This document shows, one piece after another, positions 38,107 to 47,821 of a stretch of 64,000 nt of DNA. Source of the DNA: Thaumasiovibrio occultus (GTDB lineage: Bacteria; Pseudomonadota; Gammaproteobacteria; Enterobacterales; Vibrionaceae); the NCBI GenBank assembly GCA_019703815.1, contig AP023052.1:1426001-1490000 (forward strand), written 5' to 3'. A model generated the notes under the pieces. The model was not told where the DNA came from and did not search any database. It saw only the letters and a list, made by a program, of their open reading frames with translations. Every line of letters starts with the position of its first letter. The first letter of the stretch is position 1. Both the position numbers and the translations under genes were made by a program.

Positions 38107-39077
38107 ATCCAGAGCAGTTGTCGGAATTTCATACATTAGTTCAGGTGATAGATAGTGTTGATGCAGGCATCATCGTCGTGGATGAAGACTTCCACGTGTG
38201 TGTCTGGAATCGTTTTATGCAGGCATACTCCGAAATTAATCCGGATAAAGCCTTAGGTAAGCATTTGTTTGATGTGGTGGAAGGGTTGCCTAAAGCGTGG
38301 ATGCATGAACGTTTAGCACAAGTGTTAACCACCCAGTCTCGCGTTTTCAGCAGTTGGGAAAATCGTCCTCACATCTTCCAGTTTGAGAACTTTTGTCCGT
38401 TGACGGGCGATCAAGACTACATGTATCAAGACATCACCTTTCTGCCGATCTATGGTCTGCACGGAGAGGTGACGCATGTGTGTATTAAAATCAATGATGT
38501 TTCTGATTTCGCCCGTTACAAAAAGCATCTACGTAACTACAACAAACATTTGAAGCAAGTCAGCGAGCGCGATGGTTTAACCGGTTTGTATAATCGCGGC
38601 TGTTGGGAAGCCAAGATTGAGCGGGCTTTTAGTGCATTGCAAATCAATCACGACAAACCTGCCACCATGCTGATGATGGATATTGACCATTTCAAAAAGG
38701 CCAACGATACCTATGGCCACCAAACCGGGGATCAGGTGATCCGTGATGTCGCGAGTGCGATGATGCGTGTGTTACCAGCGTCAGCCGTGTGCGGCCGCTA
38801 TGGCGGTGAAGAATTTGTCGCCTTTCTGCCTGATTGCCCACTTGAGCATGGCTGGGCGATGGCCGAGGAGTTGCGTCAAACGATTGAAAGTATGGATATT
38901 CACTTTGGTGGGCGAACCATACGGGTGACGAGTAGCGCCGGCGTTGCGGGCTTTAGCGTGTCATCGCACAGTAAAGATCACTGGCTCGCTCAGGCAGACG
39001 ATGCTTTGTACAAAGCGAAAGAATCGGGTCGGAACCAGGTGATTGTTGCAAAATCCGAAGCGGTGGCCACGCATTGA
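38103..39077 (+). CDS. PAS-GGDEF diguanylate cyclase
   Basis: This soluble protein of 324 residues has an N-terminal PAS domain (about 12-135, starting VIDSVDAGIIVVDEDF) and a C-terminal GGDEF domain with intact active site RYGGEEF, metal-binding MDIDHFKKAND and the DGLTGLYNRG lead. It should make c-di-GMP from two GTP. No RxxD product-inhibition site is seen five residues before GGEEF. It is translationally coupled to the upstream response regulator. The product could feed LapD in the adhesin system in this window, but many other cyclases are expected in such a genome. Confidence 0.92.
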   Translation: MNPEQLSEFHTLVQVIDSVDAGIIVVDEDFHVCVWNRFMQAYSEINPDKALGKHLFDVVEGLPKAWMHERLAQVLTTQSRVFSSWENRPHIFQFENFCPLTGDQDYMYQDITFLPIYGLHGEVTHVCIKINDVSDFARYKKHLRNYNKHLKQVSERDGLTGLYNRGCWEAKIERAFSALQINHDKPATMLMMDIDHFKKANDTYGHQTGDQVIRDVASAMMRVLPASAVCGRYGGEEFVAFLPDCPLEHGWAMAEELRQTIESMDIHFGGRTIRVTSSAGVAGFSVSSHSKDHWLAQADDALYKAKESGRNQVIVAKSEAVATH

Positions 39078-39190
39078 ATTGATGTGGGTTAACTATTTGT
39101 CGATCATGCTTTTTTAGCAAGGTTTATGATTGACTAACGAAGTGGCCTTTCTTAGTGTAATGTCAGTAATGGATAGAAGTAGGCATAGAC

Positions 39191-39541
39191 ATGGTAGTTG
39201 AATCTGACGGTTACCTCTCCCTGATTGAGTATTTTACCGAAAATCTGCAGCTGTTTGAGCGAGCAGGGGTGTTTGAAGAGGGACGTGAGTCGATTGAAGA
39301 TGTGGTGATGGACTTGATTGCCTCCAACTTGATGACGGTCTTTTCCCAAAATCCTGATCTAGACGCGGATCTGCGTTTTACCTTGATGCAAGAAGCCGAT
39401 CGCGTGATGGAAGATCTCAGTGAAGTCTTAACCTCGGTATGGTGCCAATGCCCAACCGTTGAACAAGTGGCGTTTCTAGAAGACTACGTCAGCTTGGTCA
39501 AAAACCTATTTGATAGCGCGATTGCATACCGAATGGAATGA
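39191..39541 (+). CDS. DUF3802 family protein
   Basis: This small acidic all-helical protein (116 residues) has no signal peptide. I recognise the family from VVESDGYLSLIEY at the start, SIEDVVMDLIASNLM in the middle and LIKNLFDSA-like VKNLFDSAIA at the end; it is known from Vibrio and Shewanella relatives and has no assigned function. It lies ~110 bp after the diguanylate cyclase on the same strand, with its own terminator behind it. Any role in the adjacent signalling genes is unproven. Confidence 0.8.
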   Translation: MVVESDGYLSLIEYFTENLQLFERAGVFEEGRESIEDVVMDLIASNLMTVFSQNPDLDADLRFTLMQEADRVMEDLSEVLTSVWCQCPTVEQVAFLEDYVSLVKNLFDSAIAYRME

Positions 39542-39645
39542 GTTAGCTTGCATATACTAAGCGATAGCGCTGATACGCGTACTGGAACAGCTATCGCATG
39601 GTGCGAGCATAGTTAACGTGCGTCACCATTTGGTGAAAATGAAAA

Positions 39646-39672
39646 ACGTCAGTATCATGCTGGCGTTTTTTG
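39646..39672 (+). terminator. Terminator of DUF3802 gene
   Basis: ACGTCAG (39646-39652) pairs with CTGGCGT (39660-39666), one G-T pair, followed by six T. A TTG sometimes taken as the tapT start lies in this T-run. Confidence 0.75.
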
Positions 39673-39690
39673 TTATCTAGGCTGCTTATT

Positions 39691-40428
39691 GTGTCTGAAA
39701 CTCTCTCCCTTCATGCGGTACATCATCTTTACGATAAGCGTTTAGCGCAATCAACGAAGCCATTTCGTGCTCGCGGCGCGACCGTGCCACGTTGCAAATA
39801 TTGCATGGTTAACAGCCATTTGTGTATCTGTGCTCATCGCCCTGTGGTGGAATCCAACGCGGCATTCATGTTGGTGATGTACGATGATGAAGTGCTAAAA
39901 CCAAGCAACAGTGGCCGTTTAATTGCCGATGTATTTGACGAGTGCTTTGCGTTTATTTGGTCACGTACCAACCCCGATCCTGATATGCTTGCCGTGCTTG
40001 GCGATGAGCGTTATCAACCTTATGTCATTTTCCCAGAAGAGTACGCACCAGAGCGGGTGGCAACGGAAATTACGCTTGAAAGCGGTAAAAAGCCGTTGTT
40101 TATTTTGCTCGATGGCAGTTGGAACGAAGCCAAGAAGATGTTTCGCAAAAGCCCGTATTTAAACCAGTTTCCGTTGCTGTCGATTCAGCCTGAGCAAGCC
40201 TCACGCTTTACTTTACGTGAATCCGCCAAAGATAACCAGCTGGCAACCGCTGAAGTGGCGGCGCGGATTGTGGACTTGTTCGGTGAAAGCGCCAATGCCC
40301 AGACATTGGATTTATGGTTTGATGTGTTTCGCGAACATTATCTAACAGGTAAAAAGCAACGCACGCTGCCGATCCCTGGCGCGTTGGATCGACTGGCAGC
40401 GCACCTTAACGCCACTGAGACGCAATAG
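39691..40428 (+). CDS. tapT: tRNA-uridine aminocarboxypropyltransferase (DTW domain)
   Basis: TapT (YfiP) adds the 3-amino-3-carboxypropyl group from S-adenosylmethionine to uridine 47 of tRNAs. A four-cysteine cluster CKYC...CIC near the N-terminus, KPSNSGRLIADV, FIWSRTNPD, the DTW-type motif LLDGSWNEAKKMFRKSPYL and a C-terminal YLTGKKQ closely follow E. coli TapT. The motif reads DGSW rather than DGTW. I chose GTG at 39691 over an upstream TTG at 39670, which lies within the preceding terminator. Length about 245. Confidence 0.88.
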   Translation: MSETLSLHAVHHLYDKRLAQSTKPFRARGATVPRCKYCMVNSHLCICAHRPVVESNAAFMLVMYDDEVLKPSNSGRLIADVFDECFAFIWSRTNPDPDMLAVLGDERYQPYVIFPEEYAPERVATEITLESGKKPLFILLDGSWNEAKKMFRKSPYLNQFPLLSIQPEQASRFTLRESAKDNQLATAEVAARIVDLFGESANAQTLDLWFDVFREHYLTGKKQRTLPIPGALDRLAAHLNATETQ

Positions 40429-40728
40429 TACAGATCAATCGTGCGCCTTCGAGTGAAAATCACTCGGCGTTAACGCTTACTAAGAGAGCTACGTGACGTC
40501 GTAACACTTAATTGTTGGCGTGAAACGTCCTAGTTGTTGGGAACGGTTTTCGTTTGCACCGTTGCGATGTCTCATTGCTGAGTAAGTTGTTGTTTAAATG
40601 TAGTAAATCCCCAACATGTCGGCATGATTTTTGCGAGCCACCTTGGATTATTTGCATTTCATCACGGATCGCAGCCAGACCCTCAGCGATAATTGACGAA
40701 AATTTTCTAATTTTCATGGAGAGGAAGC

Positions 40729-41637
40729 ATGTATTACGGTTTTGATGTGGGCGGAACCAAGATTGAATTTGGTGCGTTTGATACGGAACTCAATCGCCTA
40801 GAAACCTTACGTGTACCGACACCAACCACGGACTATCAAGAGTTGCTAGACACCATCGCTAACATGGTGCGCACTGCTGATGCGAAATTTGGTTGTGAAG
40901 GTAAGGTAGGTATTGGCTTACCGGGTATGGAAGACGCTGATACAGGCGCAGTGCTGACAGTGAACATTGGCGCAGCGAAAGGCAAAACACTACGTGCCGA
41001 TCTTGAAGCGATTTTGGGTCGTACCGTAAAAGTTGAGAACGACGCTAACTGTTTTGCGTTGTCTGAAGCGTGGGATGAAGACTTGCAACACTATCCATCA
41101 GTGGCGGGCCTTATCATGGGTACTGGCTTTGGTGGTGGTTTGATCATCAACGGTAAAGTGTTCTCTGGCCGTAACAACGTGGCAGGTGAGATCGGCCACA
41201 TGCGTTTGCCGCTTGATGCATGGCAGCACCTTGGCGAGAATGCGCCTGAATTTGATTGTGGTTGTGATAAGAAAGGCTGTTTGGACAACTACTTGTCGGG
41301 CCGCGGCTTTGAGCTTCTTTACAAGCATTACCATGGCGAAGCCCTGAAAGCGAAAACCGTGATCGAAAACTACTACGCTGGCGAAGAGACGGCGAAACAG
41401 TTCGTTGATTTCTATTTGGAGCTGGTGGCAATTTGCTTCGGTAACGTATTTACGGCACTCGATCCACATGCGGTTGTGCTGGGTGGTGGTCTATCAAACT
41501 TTGATGAGATTTACGCACAGGTGCCAGAGCGCGTTGCAAAATACCTGCTGTCTGTGGCAAAACCACCGAAAATTTTGAAAGCGAAACACGGTGACTCGGG
41601 TGGTGTGCGCGGTGCCGCATTCCTTAACATCGAGTAA
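40729..41637 (+). CDS. nagK: N-acetylglucosamine kinase (ROK family)
   Basis: NagK phosphorylates cytoplasmic N-acetylglucosamine to GlcNAc-6-phosphate, salvaging sugar from chitin and wall recycling. The protein starts [15 protein letters not shown] (ATP motif DVGGTK, 6-11). It has [14 protein letters not shown], the sugar-binding GEIGHMRLP and the ROK zinc motif CGCDKKGC. Length (302) matches E. coli NagK. A GGAGAGGAA ribosome site precedes the ATG. The 300-bp upstream region has a 10-bp palindrome GAAAATTTTC (40698-40707) near the start and a small hairpin CGAGTG/CACTCG (40450-40466) after tapT; no gene lies in it. Confidence 0.94.
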   Translation: MYYGFDVGGTKIEFGAFDTELNRLETLRVPTPTTDYQELLDTIANMVRTADAKFGCEGKVGIGLPGMEDADTGAVLTVNIGAAKGKTLRADLEAILGRTVKVENDANCFALSEAWDEDLQHYPSVAGLIMGTGFGGGLIINGKVFSGRNNVAGEIGHMRLPLDAWQHLGENAPEFDCGCDKKGCLDNYLSGRGFELLYKHYHGEALKAKTVIENYYAGEETAKQFVDFYLELVAICFGNVFTALDPHAVVLGGGLSNFDEIYAQVPERVAKYLLSVAKPPKILKAKHGDSGGVRGAAFLNIE

Positions 41638-41675
41638 GCAAGCCTAAATTGACGTTTAAGCACTGCTTGTCTATC

Positions 41676-41701
41676 AAAGCCTGCAAATTTGCAGGCTTTT
41701 G
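41676..41701 (+). terminator. Terminator of nagK
   Basis: AAAGCCTGC (41676-41684) pairs with GCAGGCTTT (41691-41699), extendable through the AAATTT loop, followed by T. Confidence 0.85.
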
Positions 41702-41817
41702 TGTTTAATTTGGAATATGGGTATATCTATCAGATATTTAGCTTGATTGGCCTGTTGTGGTATGACATTATTTTTATAAGAAACTAATACCATGTTGTCC
41801 TTGGAGTTGCCGTTAGC

Positions 41818-43134
41818 ATGTTTGCTCCCGTCTCACCCAATTCAAATATCAAAAAACTGGTTCTCCTTCTCCTCGTGTTCTCCGCGACATTGATCGGTTG
41901 GCATCAATTGGGCGGCGCTGATCGTGATTTCCGCGTTTCTAAACCAGATTGGCGTTTTGCCAAAGTTGATGACAGTTCGCAAGGCGGTAAAACCGAAGTT
42001 GAAATGGTGCAATCGGATGCTGGTGCCAGCGTTAGTTGTAGCATCGTCTTTGCTGCTAAATACCCGTTCTGCGAAATTGCGATTCACACTCAGCAACTGG
42101 GTGAGTCGATTGACCTATCGGGTTACCACTCTGTCTCTCTTGATATCGATTACTACTCACCGTCGCCGGGCGAGCGCGTACGTATTTATTTGCGTAACAA
42201 GAACGATGCGTACACGGATGAAAATGATCCGGTATCTTACAAGTTTAATGCCATTGAGTATTCGCCGGGGATAAACCAAGGCCCAGTTGTGATTCCGCTC
42301 AATTCGTTCCATGTGTTGTCATGGTGGATCGCCGACTACAACATTCCGCTCGAGCACGCAGGCCCAGATCTGTCTGCTATTACCCATATGGAAATTGCGA
42401 CCGGCAGTTACGTGCAGGAAGGGGAATATACCCTGACGTTGAAATCCATGACCTTCCACGGTTATTGGATAACCGAAGCTGAACTGTTCAAATTGCTGAT
42501 GGTGATTTGGTTGGCTGCTGCGGTCGGTTTCCTTTGCTATGAGTATTGGTCGGTACGTTACAACTTCTTGGTCGCCTCACAGCGTGAAGAGCGCTTAAGA
42601 AAGAGTAACGTGACACTGAGTTTGCAGGCGAAAAAATTCGCCGCGCTGGCGGAGCGCGATACCCTGACTGGGGTAAGAAACCGCGCTGCGGTGCAAGAGT
42701 GGGTATCGCAAGCGGTGAAACAGAGCCAGCGTTACCACCGTGATTTTTCAGTGATTTTTATCGATTTGGATCACTTCAAAGAGATCAACGACACCCATGG
42801 CCATTTCTGTGGTGATGAGATCTTACGTGACTTCACTTTGTTGATCTCTGAATGGTTAGACATCAATGATGTGCTGGTGCGTTGGGGCGGGGAGGAGTTC
42901 GTGATTTTCTGCCCTGATCGCGACGTTAAATCTGTCGCCGAGTTGGCGGAGAATTTGCGCTATCAAGTGGAAATCCATGAGTGGGTACACGGGGTGAAAC
43001 TGACTATCAGTGCCGGTGTGGCGCAATTGGATGAAGAAACGTACAACGAGCTGATTCAACGTGCCGATGATGCGCTGTATAAAGCGAAAAACGGTGGGCG
43101 TAATCGGGTCGCGATTTCATCGCCTTATCACTAA
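41818..43134 (+). CDS. Membrane diguanylate cyclase with periplasmic sensor domain
   Basis: The order is: a membrane helix near the N-terminus (~13-29), a periplasmic domain of ~190 residues with a beta-sandwich look (ESIDLSGYHSVSLDIDYYS...RVRIYLRN), a second helix (~224-243), a short coiled coil and a GGDEF domain with intact RWGGEEF and IDLDHFKEIND. The periplasmic part resembles galactose-binding or CIA30-like folds, suggesting it senses an extracellular ligand, perhaps a carbohydrate. It should synthesise c-di-GMP. It is a single gene between nagK and fabH with a strong terminator; a link with GlcNAc metabolism is possible from position only. Confidence 0.9.
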   Translation: MFAPVSPNSNIKKLVLLLLVFSATLIGWHQLGGADRDFRVSKPDWRFAKVDDSSQGGKTEVEMVQSDAGASVSCSIVFAAKYPFCEIAIHTQQLGESIDLSGYHSVSLDIDYYSPSPGERVRIYLRNKNDAYTDENDPVSYKFNAIEYSPGINQGPVVIPLNSFHVLSWWIADYNIPLEHAGPDLSAITHMEIATGSYVQEGEYTLTLKSMTFHGYWITEAELFKLLMVIWLAAAVGFLCYEYWSVRYNFLVASQREERLRKSNVTLSLQAKKFAALAERDTLTGVRNRAAVQEWVSQAVKQSQRYHRDFSVIFIDLDHFKEINDTHGHFCGDEILRDFTLLISEWLDINDVLVRWGGEEFVIFCPDRDVKSVAELAENLRYQVEIHEWVHGVKLTISAGVAQLDEETYNELIQRADDALYKAKNGGRNRVAISSPYH

Positions 43135-43150
43135 ACCGTTTTCTGCGATA

Positions 43151-43178
43151 AAAAAGGTGCCAATGGCACCTTTTTTTT
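43151..43178. terminator. Bidirectional terminator between cyclase and fabH
   Basis: AAAAAGGTGCC (43151-43161) pairs with GGCACCTTTTT (43165-43175) around an AAT loop, with eight T. Confidence 0.9.
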
Positions 43179-43209
43179 GTAGTTGGATTTATTGACTTTG
43201 TTTACCGTG

Positions 43210-44292
43210 TTAAACCTTGTCGCGGTACAAACAATGGGCGATAGACTCTTCTAGTAACTCGGTTGCGGACCTATCACTGGGTGGTAAGTGTTGATAATCA
43301 GTGCTGATCGGCGTAACGCGATCGCCCCATTGGATTAAACCGGCACCCCATGTTAAGCCAGCGCCAAACGCAGCCGTTAATACTTTGCTTCCCGGTTTTA
43401 TTACCCCTTGCTCGACCGCTTCACACAACGCGATAGGGACGGTGGCGGCAGAGGTATTGCCGTAGTGCTGAATGTTGACGAACGCTTTTTCTTTTGGGAT
43501 CGCCGCGTAATCGCACAGCGCTTCGATAATGCGTAGGTTGGCTTGATGCGGTACCACCACATCGATGTCGTCGCTAGGGACTTGGCTACGTTGTAACACA
43601 TCACCCGCAGCAGCGCTCATGCCTTTGACTGCACGCTTGAAGATCTCGCGGCCGACAAAATTAAACTCGAAGTAACCCGATTCTGGGTTAAAACGCTCCA
43701 TTGCGGTGCCAAATTCAGGGACGGCGAGAATATCACGCGCCGTTGAATCGCACCCCAGCTTGGCGCAGATCAAACCACTCTCTTGCTCAGTTTTTTCTAA
43801 CACTACCGCGCCGGCGCCATCGCCAAACAACACCGCAGTATCGCGTTTGCTCCAATCAAGGAACCAGCTTAAGTGCTCTGCGCCAATTACCAGTGCACGC
43901 TGATAATTGCCCGCTTTTAGCATGCAGGTCGCGGTTTCCAAAGCATAGAGAAAACCAGTACAGGCGGCGTTTTGATCAAAAGCCATGGCACCATGGGCAC
44001 CGAGCGCGTTTTGCACTTTGGATGCAATATTAGGGATCAAAGTATCTGGCGAGCAAGTTGCCACAATGATCAAGTCGATAGAGTCTGCATTCACCCCAGC
44101 ACAAGCAATGGCTTGTCGCGCAGCGTATTCGGCCAAATCTGACGTTTCAACGTGGCTAATACGACGCTCTGTTATTCCGGTGCGGGTTTGGATCCACTCG
44201 TCGCTGGTTTCGACAAAGTGGCTGAGCTCTTCATTGGTGAGGACGGTATTTGGCAAGCATTTACCCCAACCAATAATGTTGGCATATGGCAT
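43210..44292 (-). CDS. fabH: Beta-ketoacyl-ACP synthase III (FabH-like, second copy type)
   Basis: FabH condenses an acyl-CoA with malonyl-ACP to start fatty-acid synthesis. The catalytic triad is visible as C111 ([10 protein letters not shown]), H249 (PHQANLRI) and N279 (HYGNTSAA). The start [23 protein letters not shown] and the [10 protein letters not shown] arginine region are typical. At 360 residues it is ~40 longer than housekeeping FabH, with an extra C-terminal tail and an insert after ~185 ([19 protein letters not shown]). It stands alone, not in a fab cluster, so it is probably a secondary KASIII with different acyl preference, as is known in vibrios. Confidence 0.9.
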   Translation of the reverse strand: MPYANIIGWGKCLPNTVLTNEELSHFVETSDEWIQTRTGITERRISHVETSDLAEYAARQAIACAGVNADSIDLIIVATCSPDTLIPNIASKVQNALGAHGAMAFDQNAACTGFLYALETATCMLKAGNYQRALVIGAEHLSWFLDWSKRDTAVLFGDGAGAVVLEKTEQESGLICAKLGCDSTARDILAVPEFGTAMERFNPESGYFEFNFVGREIFKRAVKGMSAAAGDVLQRSQVPSDDIDVVVPHQANLRIIEALCDYAAIPKEKAFVNIQHYGNTSAATVPIALCEAVEQGVIKPGSKVLTAAFGAGLTWGAGLIQWGDRVTPISTDYQHLPPSDRSATELLEESIAHCLYRDKV

Positions 44293-44382
44293 TTTCTATC
44301 TTCCGTAATCATTGAACCGATCTTCATCATAGCGCCATTTGACGCTAAGACGAAGATCGGGGTCACGGGCGGGGTGTAGGGA

Positions 44383-45753
44383 TTACCAGAAGAAGTACGT
44401 TATGAGAGACAACGCACCAATACAGGCAATGTTGAGGTAAATACCGGCGTTCATCATGTCTTTCTGCTTGATGTGCCCGGAGCCGAATACAATTGCGTTC
44501 GGTGGGGTGGCAACAGGCAGCATAAAGGCACAAGATGCCGCTACCGCAATCAAAGCCGCCATGATCACTGGGTTAACGCCAAGTGCTTCAGCGATGGTGA
44601 CAAAAATTGGCACAAGCAGCGCCGCACTTGCAGTGTTACTGGCAAATTCGGTCAAGAAAACCACGAACGCCGCGACAGCAATAAAGGTAAAGAAAATACC
44701 TGCTTCTTGGAGGAAGCTACTCAAGCCATGGGCCATAAACTCGCTGGTGCCGGTGGCACGGAGAATATTACTCAAGCAGATCCCGCCACCAAACAGTAGC
44801 AGTACGCCCCAGTCGGTTGATTTCTCAATTTGTTTCCAGCTCACTACACGGCTGGCGCCAAGCAACACAACGGCAGAGAGCGCAACATAGGTATCAAAGC
44901 TTTTGATCCCGCCAAGCATGGCATTGATCGGTTTACTGAAAATCCAGAAGGATACGGTGAGGGTGAAAATAAGCAAGGTAAGGAGTTTACCGTTGTTCCA
45001 CTCCACTGGCTTATGGTTGAGTTCAAATTGATGGTTCAAGTTTGGCTTAAAGGTGAAATACAAAATCGTGATGGCAAGAGGTGCCAGAACAATACTCACA
45101 GGCAGACCTAGTTTCATCCACTCAGAAAAGGTTAAACCGACTTCTGCAGCGGCAATCGCGTTTGGTGGGCTACCGACAATGGTCGCGATGCCACCAATCG
45201 AAGCAGAATAGGCGATGCCGAGTAGAACAAATACATAGGTACCGCGATCTGATTGCGCATTAACTTTGCTTAATACACCTAATACCAGCGGGAGCATCAT
45301 CGCTGTTGTCGCGGTGTTACTGATCCACATCGAAAGGCCTGCTGACACACCGAATAGCATGAAGACGGCGACCGACATTTTACCTTTCGCGAGCAGCAGG
45401 ACTTTATCGGCGATGGCTTTGTCCAACTCTTGAACATGCAGCGCCGCCGCCAGTGCGAAACCGCCCATAAACAAAAAGATGGTGGGGCTGGCGAAATTGC
45501 TCATCGCTTTGCCGGTATCAAAAATACCAAAGCCAATCGCGAGTAGTGGGACTAATAGCGCCGTGACGCTGACGTGCAGGGCTTCGGTTAGCCACAGTAC
45601 CGCGATAAAGGCCAAAATTGACAGCCCAGTTACCACGCTAGGCTCGAAGGGAAGAGTGTTATAGAGAAAAACAAACAACAGGATGTCTGCTAAGAGGATC
45701 AAGCTGTTTCGATCCAAGACCCAGTTACGGATCGCCATAGTAATTGCAGTCAT
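44383..45753 (-). CDS. Na+/dicarboxylate symporter (DASS/SLC13, VcINDY-like)
   Basis: This 456-residue inner-membrane carrier takes up C4-dicarboxylates such as succinate with Na+. The two diagnostic Ser-Asn-Thr motifs are present: [16 protein letters not shown] (SNT 145-147) in the first repeat and [13 protein letters not shown] in the second, each followed by the Pro-containing helix; the [13 protein letters not shown] loop is also conserved. It resembles the structurally solved VcINDY. It is transcribed alone. A palindrome lies ~125 bp upstream. Confidence 0.93.
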   Translation of the reverse strand: MTAITMAIRNWVLDRNSLILLADILLFVFLYNTLPFEPSVVTGLSILAFIAVLWLTEALHVSVTALLVPLLAIGFGIFDTGKAMSNFASPTIFLFMGGFALAAALHVQELDKAIADKVLLLAKGKMSVAVFMLFGVSAGLSMWISNTATTAMMLPLVLGVLSKVNAQSDRGTYVFVLLGIAYSASIGGIATIVGSPPNAIAAAEVGLTFSEWMKLGLPVSIVLAPLAITILYFTFKPNLNHQFELNHKPVEWNNGKLLTLLIFTLTVSFWIFSKPINAMLGGIKSFDTYVALSAVVLLGASRVVSWKQIEKSTDWGVLLLFGGGICLSNILRATGTSEFMAHGLSSFLQEAGIFFTFIAVAAFVVFLTEFASNTASAALLVPIFVTIAEALGVNPVIMAALIAVAASCAFMLPVATPPNAIVFGSGHIKQKDMMNAGIYLNIACIGALSLITYFFW

Positions 45754-46060
45754 AACCGCCTCCTTGTGTGGTGTTACATCTATGTTACGAGATGAATTAA
45801 CGCTGGAAAGGCAGATCTGCTGATTTGGGCTCTGAGTTGGCGATTAATGTGGTGAATTGTGAGTTCAAGAAAAGCAAATGGGTATAGTTCTACCCATTGC
45901 TAGATTTCGCTCTGAGAGGGTGTAATTGTGCGCGTTTAACAAATTGGTAATGTTTTGTCTGATTTATTTAACTAATGATGAAGGGATGAGAAGGAGTGAG
46001 AGCGGCTTTCCTTTTGGTAGGGCTTTACCGCCGCCTAATGACCTCACCACTTGGGCGCGG
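45754..46060. other. Control region upstream of DASS carrier
   Basis: This region is non-coding. It includes an inverted repeat AATGGGTA (45877-45884) and TACCCATT (45891-45898) with a 6-base spacer, a good candidate operator. A TGTGA half-site lies just before it (45858-45862), without a clear second half for a CRP site. Confidence 0.5.
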
Positions 46061-46456
46061 CTATTCATTGATACAGGCTTTGTATTGTTCGTTAGGTTCT
46101 CGATCGGAATAGATATACAAGGTATTACCGATAGGATCGCTGCAAAGAAAAGCGCGATCACCCCAAGGGTTGTCACTGGGCGGTTGGTTGATGAGTAACG
46201 CTTTATCTATCAATTTCGTATATTCAGCATCCACATCATTCACTTTTATGTTCAGCATGATCCCAACGCCGGTGGTCGTCGGTGCATTATTATTGGGCGC
46301 CATAAAGCATAGTTCGGTGTTTGAGCGCTGGAATTTCACAATAACATACCACCCACAGTCAAAAACGACGTTTGCATTAAAATAGTGCTGGTAGAAATCC
46401 CGACATTGAACGACGTTATCGGTAATGAAAGTGGTGGAGAGCGAGTTCACGTTCAT
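46061..46456 (-). CDS. VOC (glyoxalase/bleomycin-resistance fold) protein
   Basis: This small cytoplasmic protein of 131 residues has one beta-alpha-beta-beta-beta repeat pair. The start TTFITDNVVQCRDFYQHYF and the closing FLCSDPIGNTLYIYSD are typical of VOC superfamily metalloenzymes, and a metal-site acid would be expected in the last strand. The family includes dioxygenases, glyoxalases and antibiotic-binding proteins, so the substrate cannot be assigned. It is a single gene between the DASS carrier and sanA. Confidence 0.8.
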   Translation of the reverse strand: MNVNSLSTTFITDNVVQCRDFYQHYFNANVVFDCGWYVIVKFQRSNTELCFMAPNNNAPTTTGVGIMLNIKVNDVDAEYTKLIDKALLINQPPSDNPWGDRAFLCSDPIGNTLYIYSDREPNEQYKACINE

Positions 46457-46679
46457 GGTGTAGCTCCTGCCAAAATGACTTATCCCGAATGATATGTCGC
46501 TATTTTAGACAGAAAATAGGTTTGACGGAGTGATTGTTACCACAGAACGGTGATGGGTAAGGCTACTATGGATTTTGGGTTGGTAGGCTGCTTGGTTTGG
46601 CATCGGCATTGTTCTGTCTAGCAGCCGGTGGCGTGGTGACGGTTGAATCCACTGACTCAGGCTGCTCGGCGGATGGCGT

Positions 46680-47552
46680 CTAGGATTTAGTTTCTTCACT
46701 AATATCAGGCAACACTTCAGCACCTGATGGTGCCTCTATCATGGGCAGGTTGTTTGGCGACGGTTTTTCATCAGGAACCAGATCGTTTGATTGCTCAATA
46801 GCAGGCGGCTCTGTGGTTGCCTGACTAGTGGGATCAGCAGTCTGGTCTGAGGAAGCCGCGTCGCTAACCGTCTTTTCAATAGTAGGTAGTTCAAAACCGG
46901 TCTGGCTCAACGCATCCGGCTCAGTCGTCATGATAGGTTCAAGCGGGCCTAAAAACTTGGGCTGCTTGTTGATCAGGTAAATATCGATAAAGGCTTTGGT
47001 GCGGGCAAAGATCTCGCGTAGGCGCACTTTTCGGCCACCGGTGGGTGATGGCGCGGCGAAACAGATCGCTTCTAAATCAGCATGATCGGCAATAAACAAC
47101 GCTCGCTCGCAGTGGAACTGTTGGGTAATGATCAACAGTTCATCCGCCGCAAACACCTTATGTGCGCGGATCACTGAATCCAAAGTACGAAAGCCTGCGT
47201 AGTCGAGCACGATGTCTTCTTCAGCAACGCCTGCGGCGAGCAGATCACGCTTCATGGTCCAAGGTTCATTGTATGAACGGTGAGCATTATCGCCACTAAC
47301 GAGTAGCTTTTCGACTTTGCCGTGTTGATAAAGCCCGATAGCACTGTCAATCCGGTGTTGATAGAAACCGTTAACAATACCTCTGAAGTATTTACTGGTA
47401 CCCAAAATCATGCCTATGTCTTTCTCAGGCACTTGGGAATAGTCAGTGTAGATTTGATCTTGGTAGCGAAATGCAATCCATTGGTCAATGAGTAGCGGGG
47501 TAGAAACAATGAGTCCTACCAAAATACTTGCTACTAACAGCGCCTTACGCAT
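46680..47552 (-). CDS. sanA: SanA/YdcF-family envelope protein with acidic C-terminal tail
   Basis: SanA (DUF218 fold) is an inner-membrane-anchored protein linked to envelope barrier function in enterics. It has an N-terminal helix (~4-22), then the conserved segments GMILGTSKY, LLVSGDNAHRSYNEPWTMKRDL, DYAGFRTLDSVIRA, TQQFHCERALFIA and FLGPLEPI, matching E. coli SanA through about residue 208. A further ~80-residue Pro/Glu/Ser/Thr-rich tail has no counterpart in the ~239-residue E. coli protein and looks disordered. The region after the stop (46457-46679) holds no convincing gene. Confidence 0.88.
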   Translation of the reverse strand: MRKALLVASILVGLIVSTPLLIDQWIAFRYQDQIYTDYSQVPEKDIGMILGTSKYFRGIVNGFYQHRIDSAIGLYQHGKVEKLLVSGDNAHRSYNEPWTMKRDLLAAGVAEEDIVLDYAGFRTLDSVIRAHKVFAADELLIITQQFHCERALFIADHADLEAICFAAPSPTGGRKVRLREIFARTKAFIDIYLINKQPKFLGPLEPIMTTEPDALSQTGFELPTIEKTVSDAASSDQTADPTSQATTEPPAIEQSNDLVPDEKPSPNNLPMIEAPSGAEVLPDISEETKS

Positions 47553-47775
47553 CTTTCTCTCGTTGATTGAAGCGAAAAAACTAACTTTGCCTGAAAGCGC
47601 AAAGCTTTACAACTCAACAGCAAGCTAAAGACGATAATTCGCAGGGATTGCGGTTATTTATGGTGGTTGATGCCGGATTTGCAGGCAAAAGTTGCACCGT
47701 GATAACAGTGTGAATGCGATAAAGGAATAACGTGGCGTAACTATAAGCGAAAGGTGTGGAAATAGGCGGCAACAA

Positions 47776-47799
47776 AAAAGCCATCCGAAGATGGCTTTT
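47776..47799 (-). terminator. Terminator of maeA
   Basis: AAAAGCCATC (47776-47785) pairs with GATGGCTTTT (47790-47799) around CGAA, 22 bp after the malic enzyme stop. Confidence 0.87.
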
Positions 47800-47821
47800 A
47801 ATTGTCTGTTTAGCGAAACCC

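Noticed and set aside
46505-46723. 72-codon minus-strand frame after sanA
   Set aside because: It overlaps the sanA end, lacks a ribosome site and has low-complexity content only.
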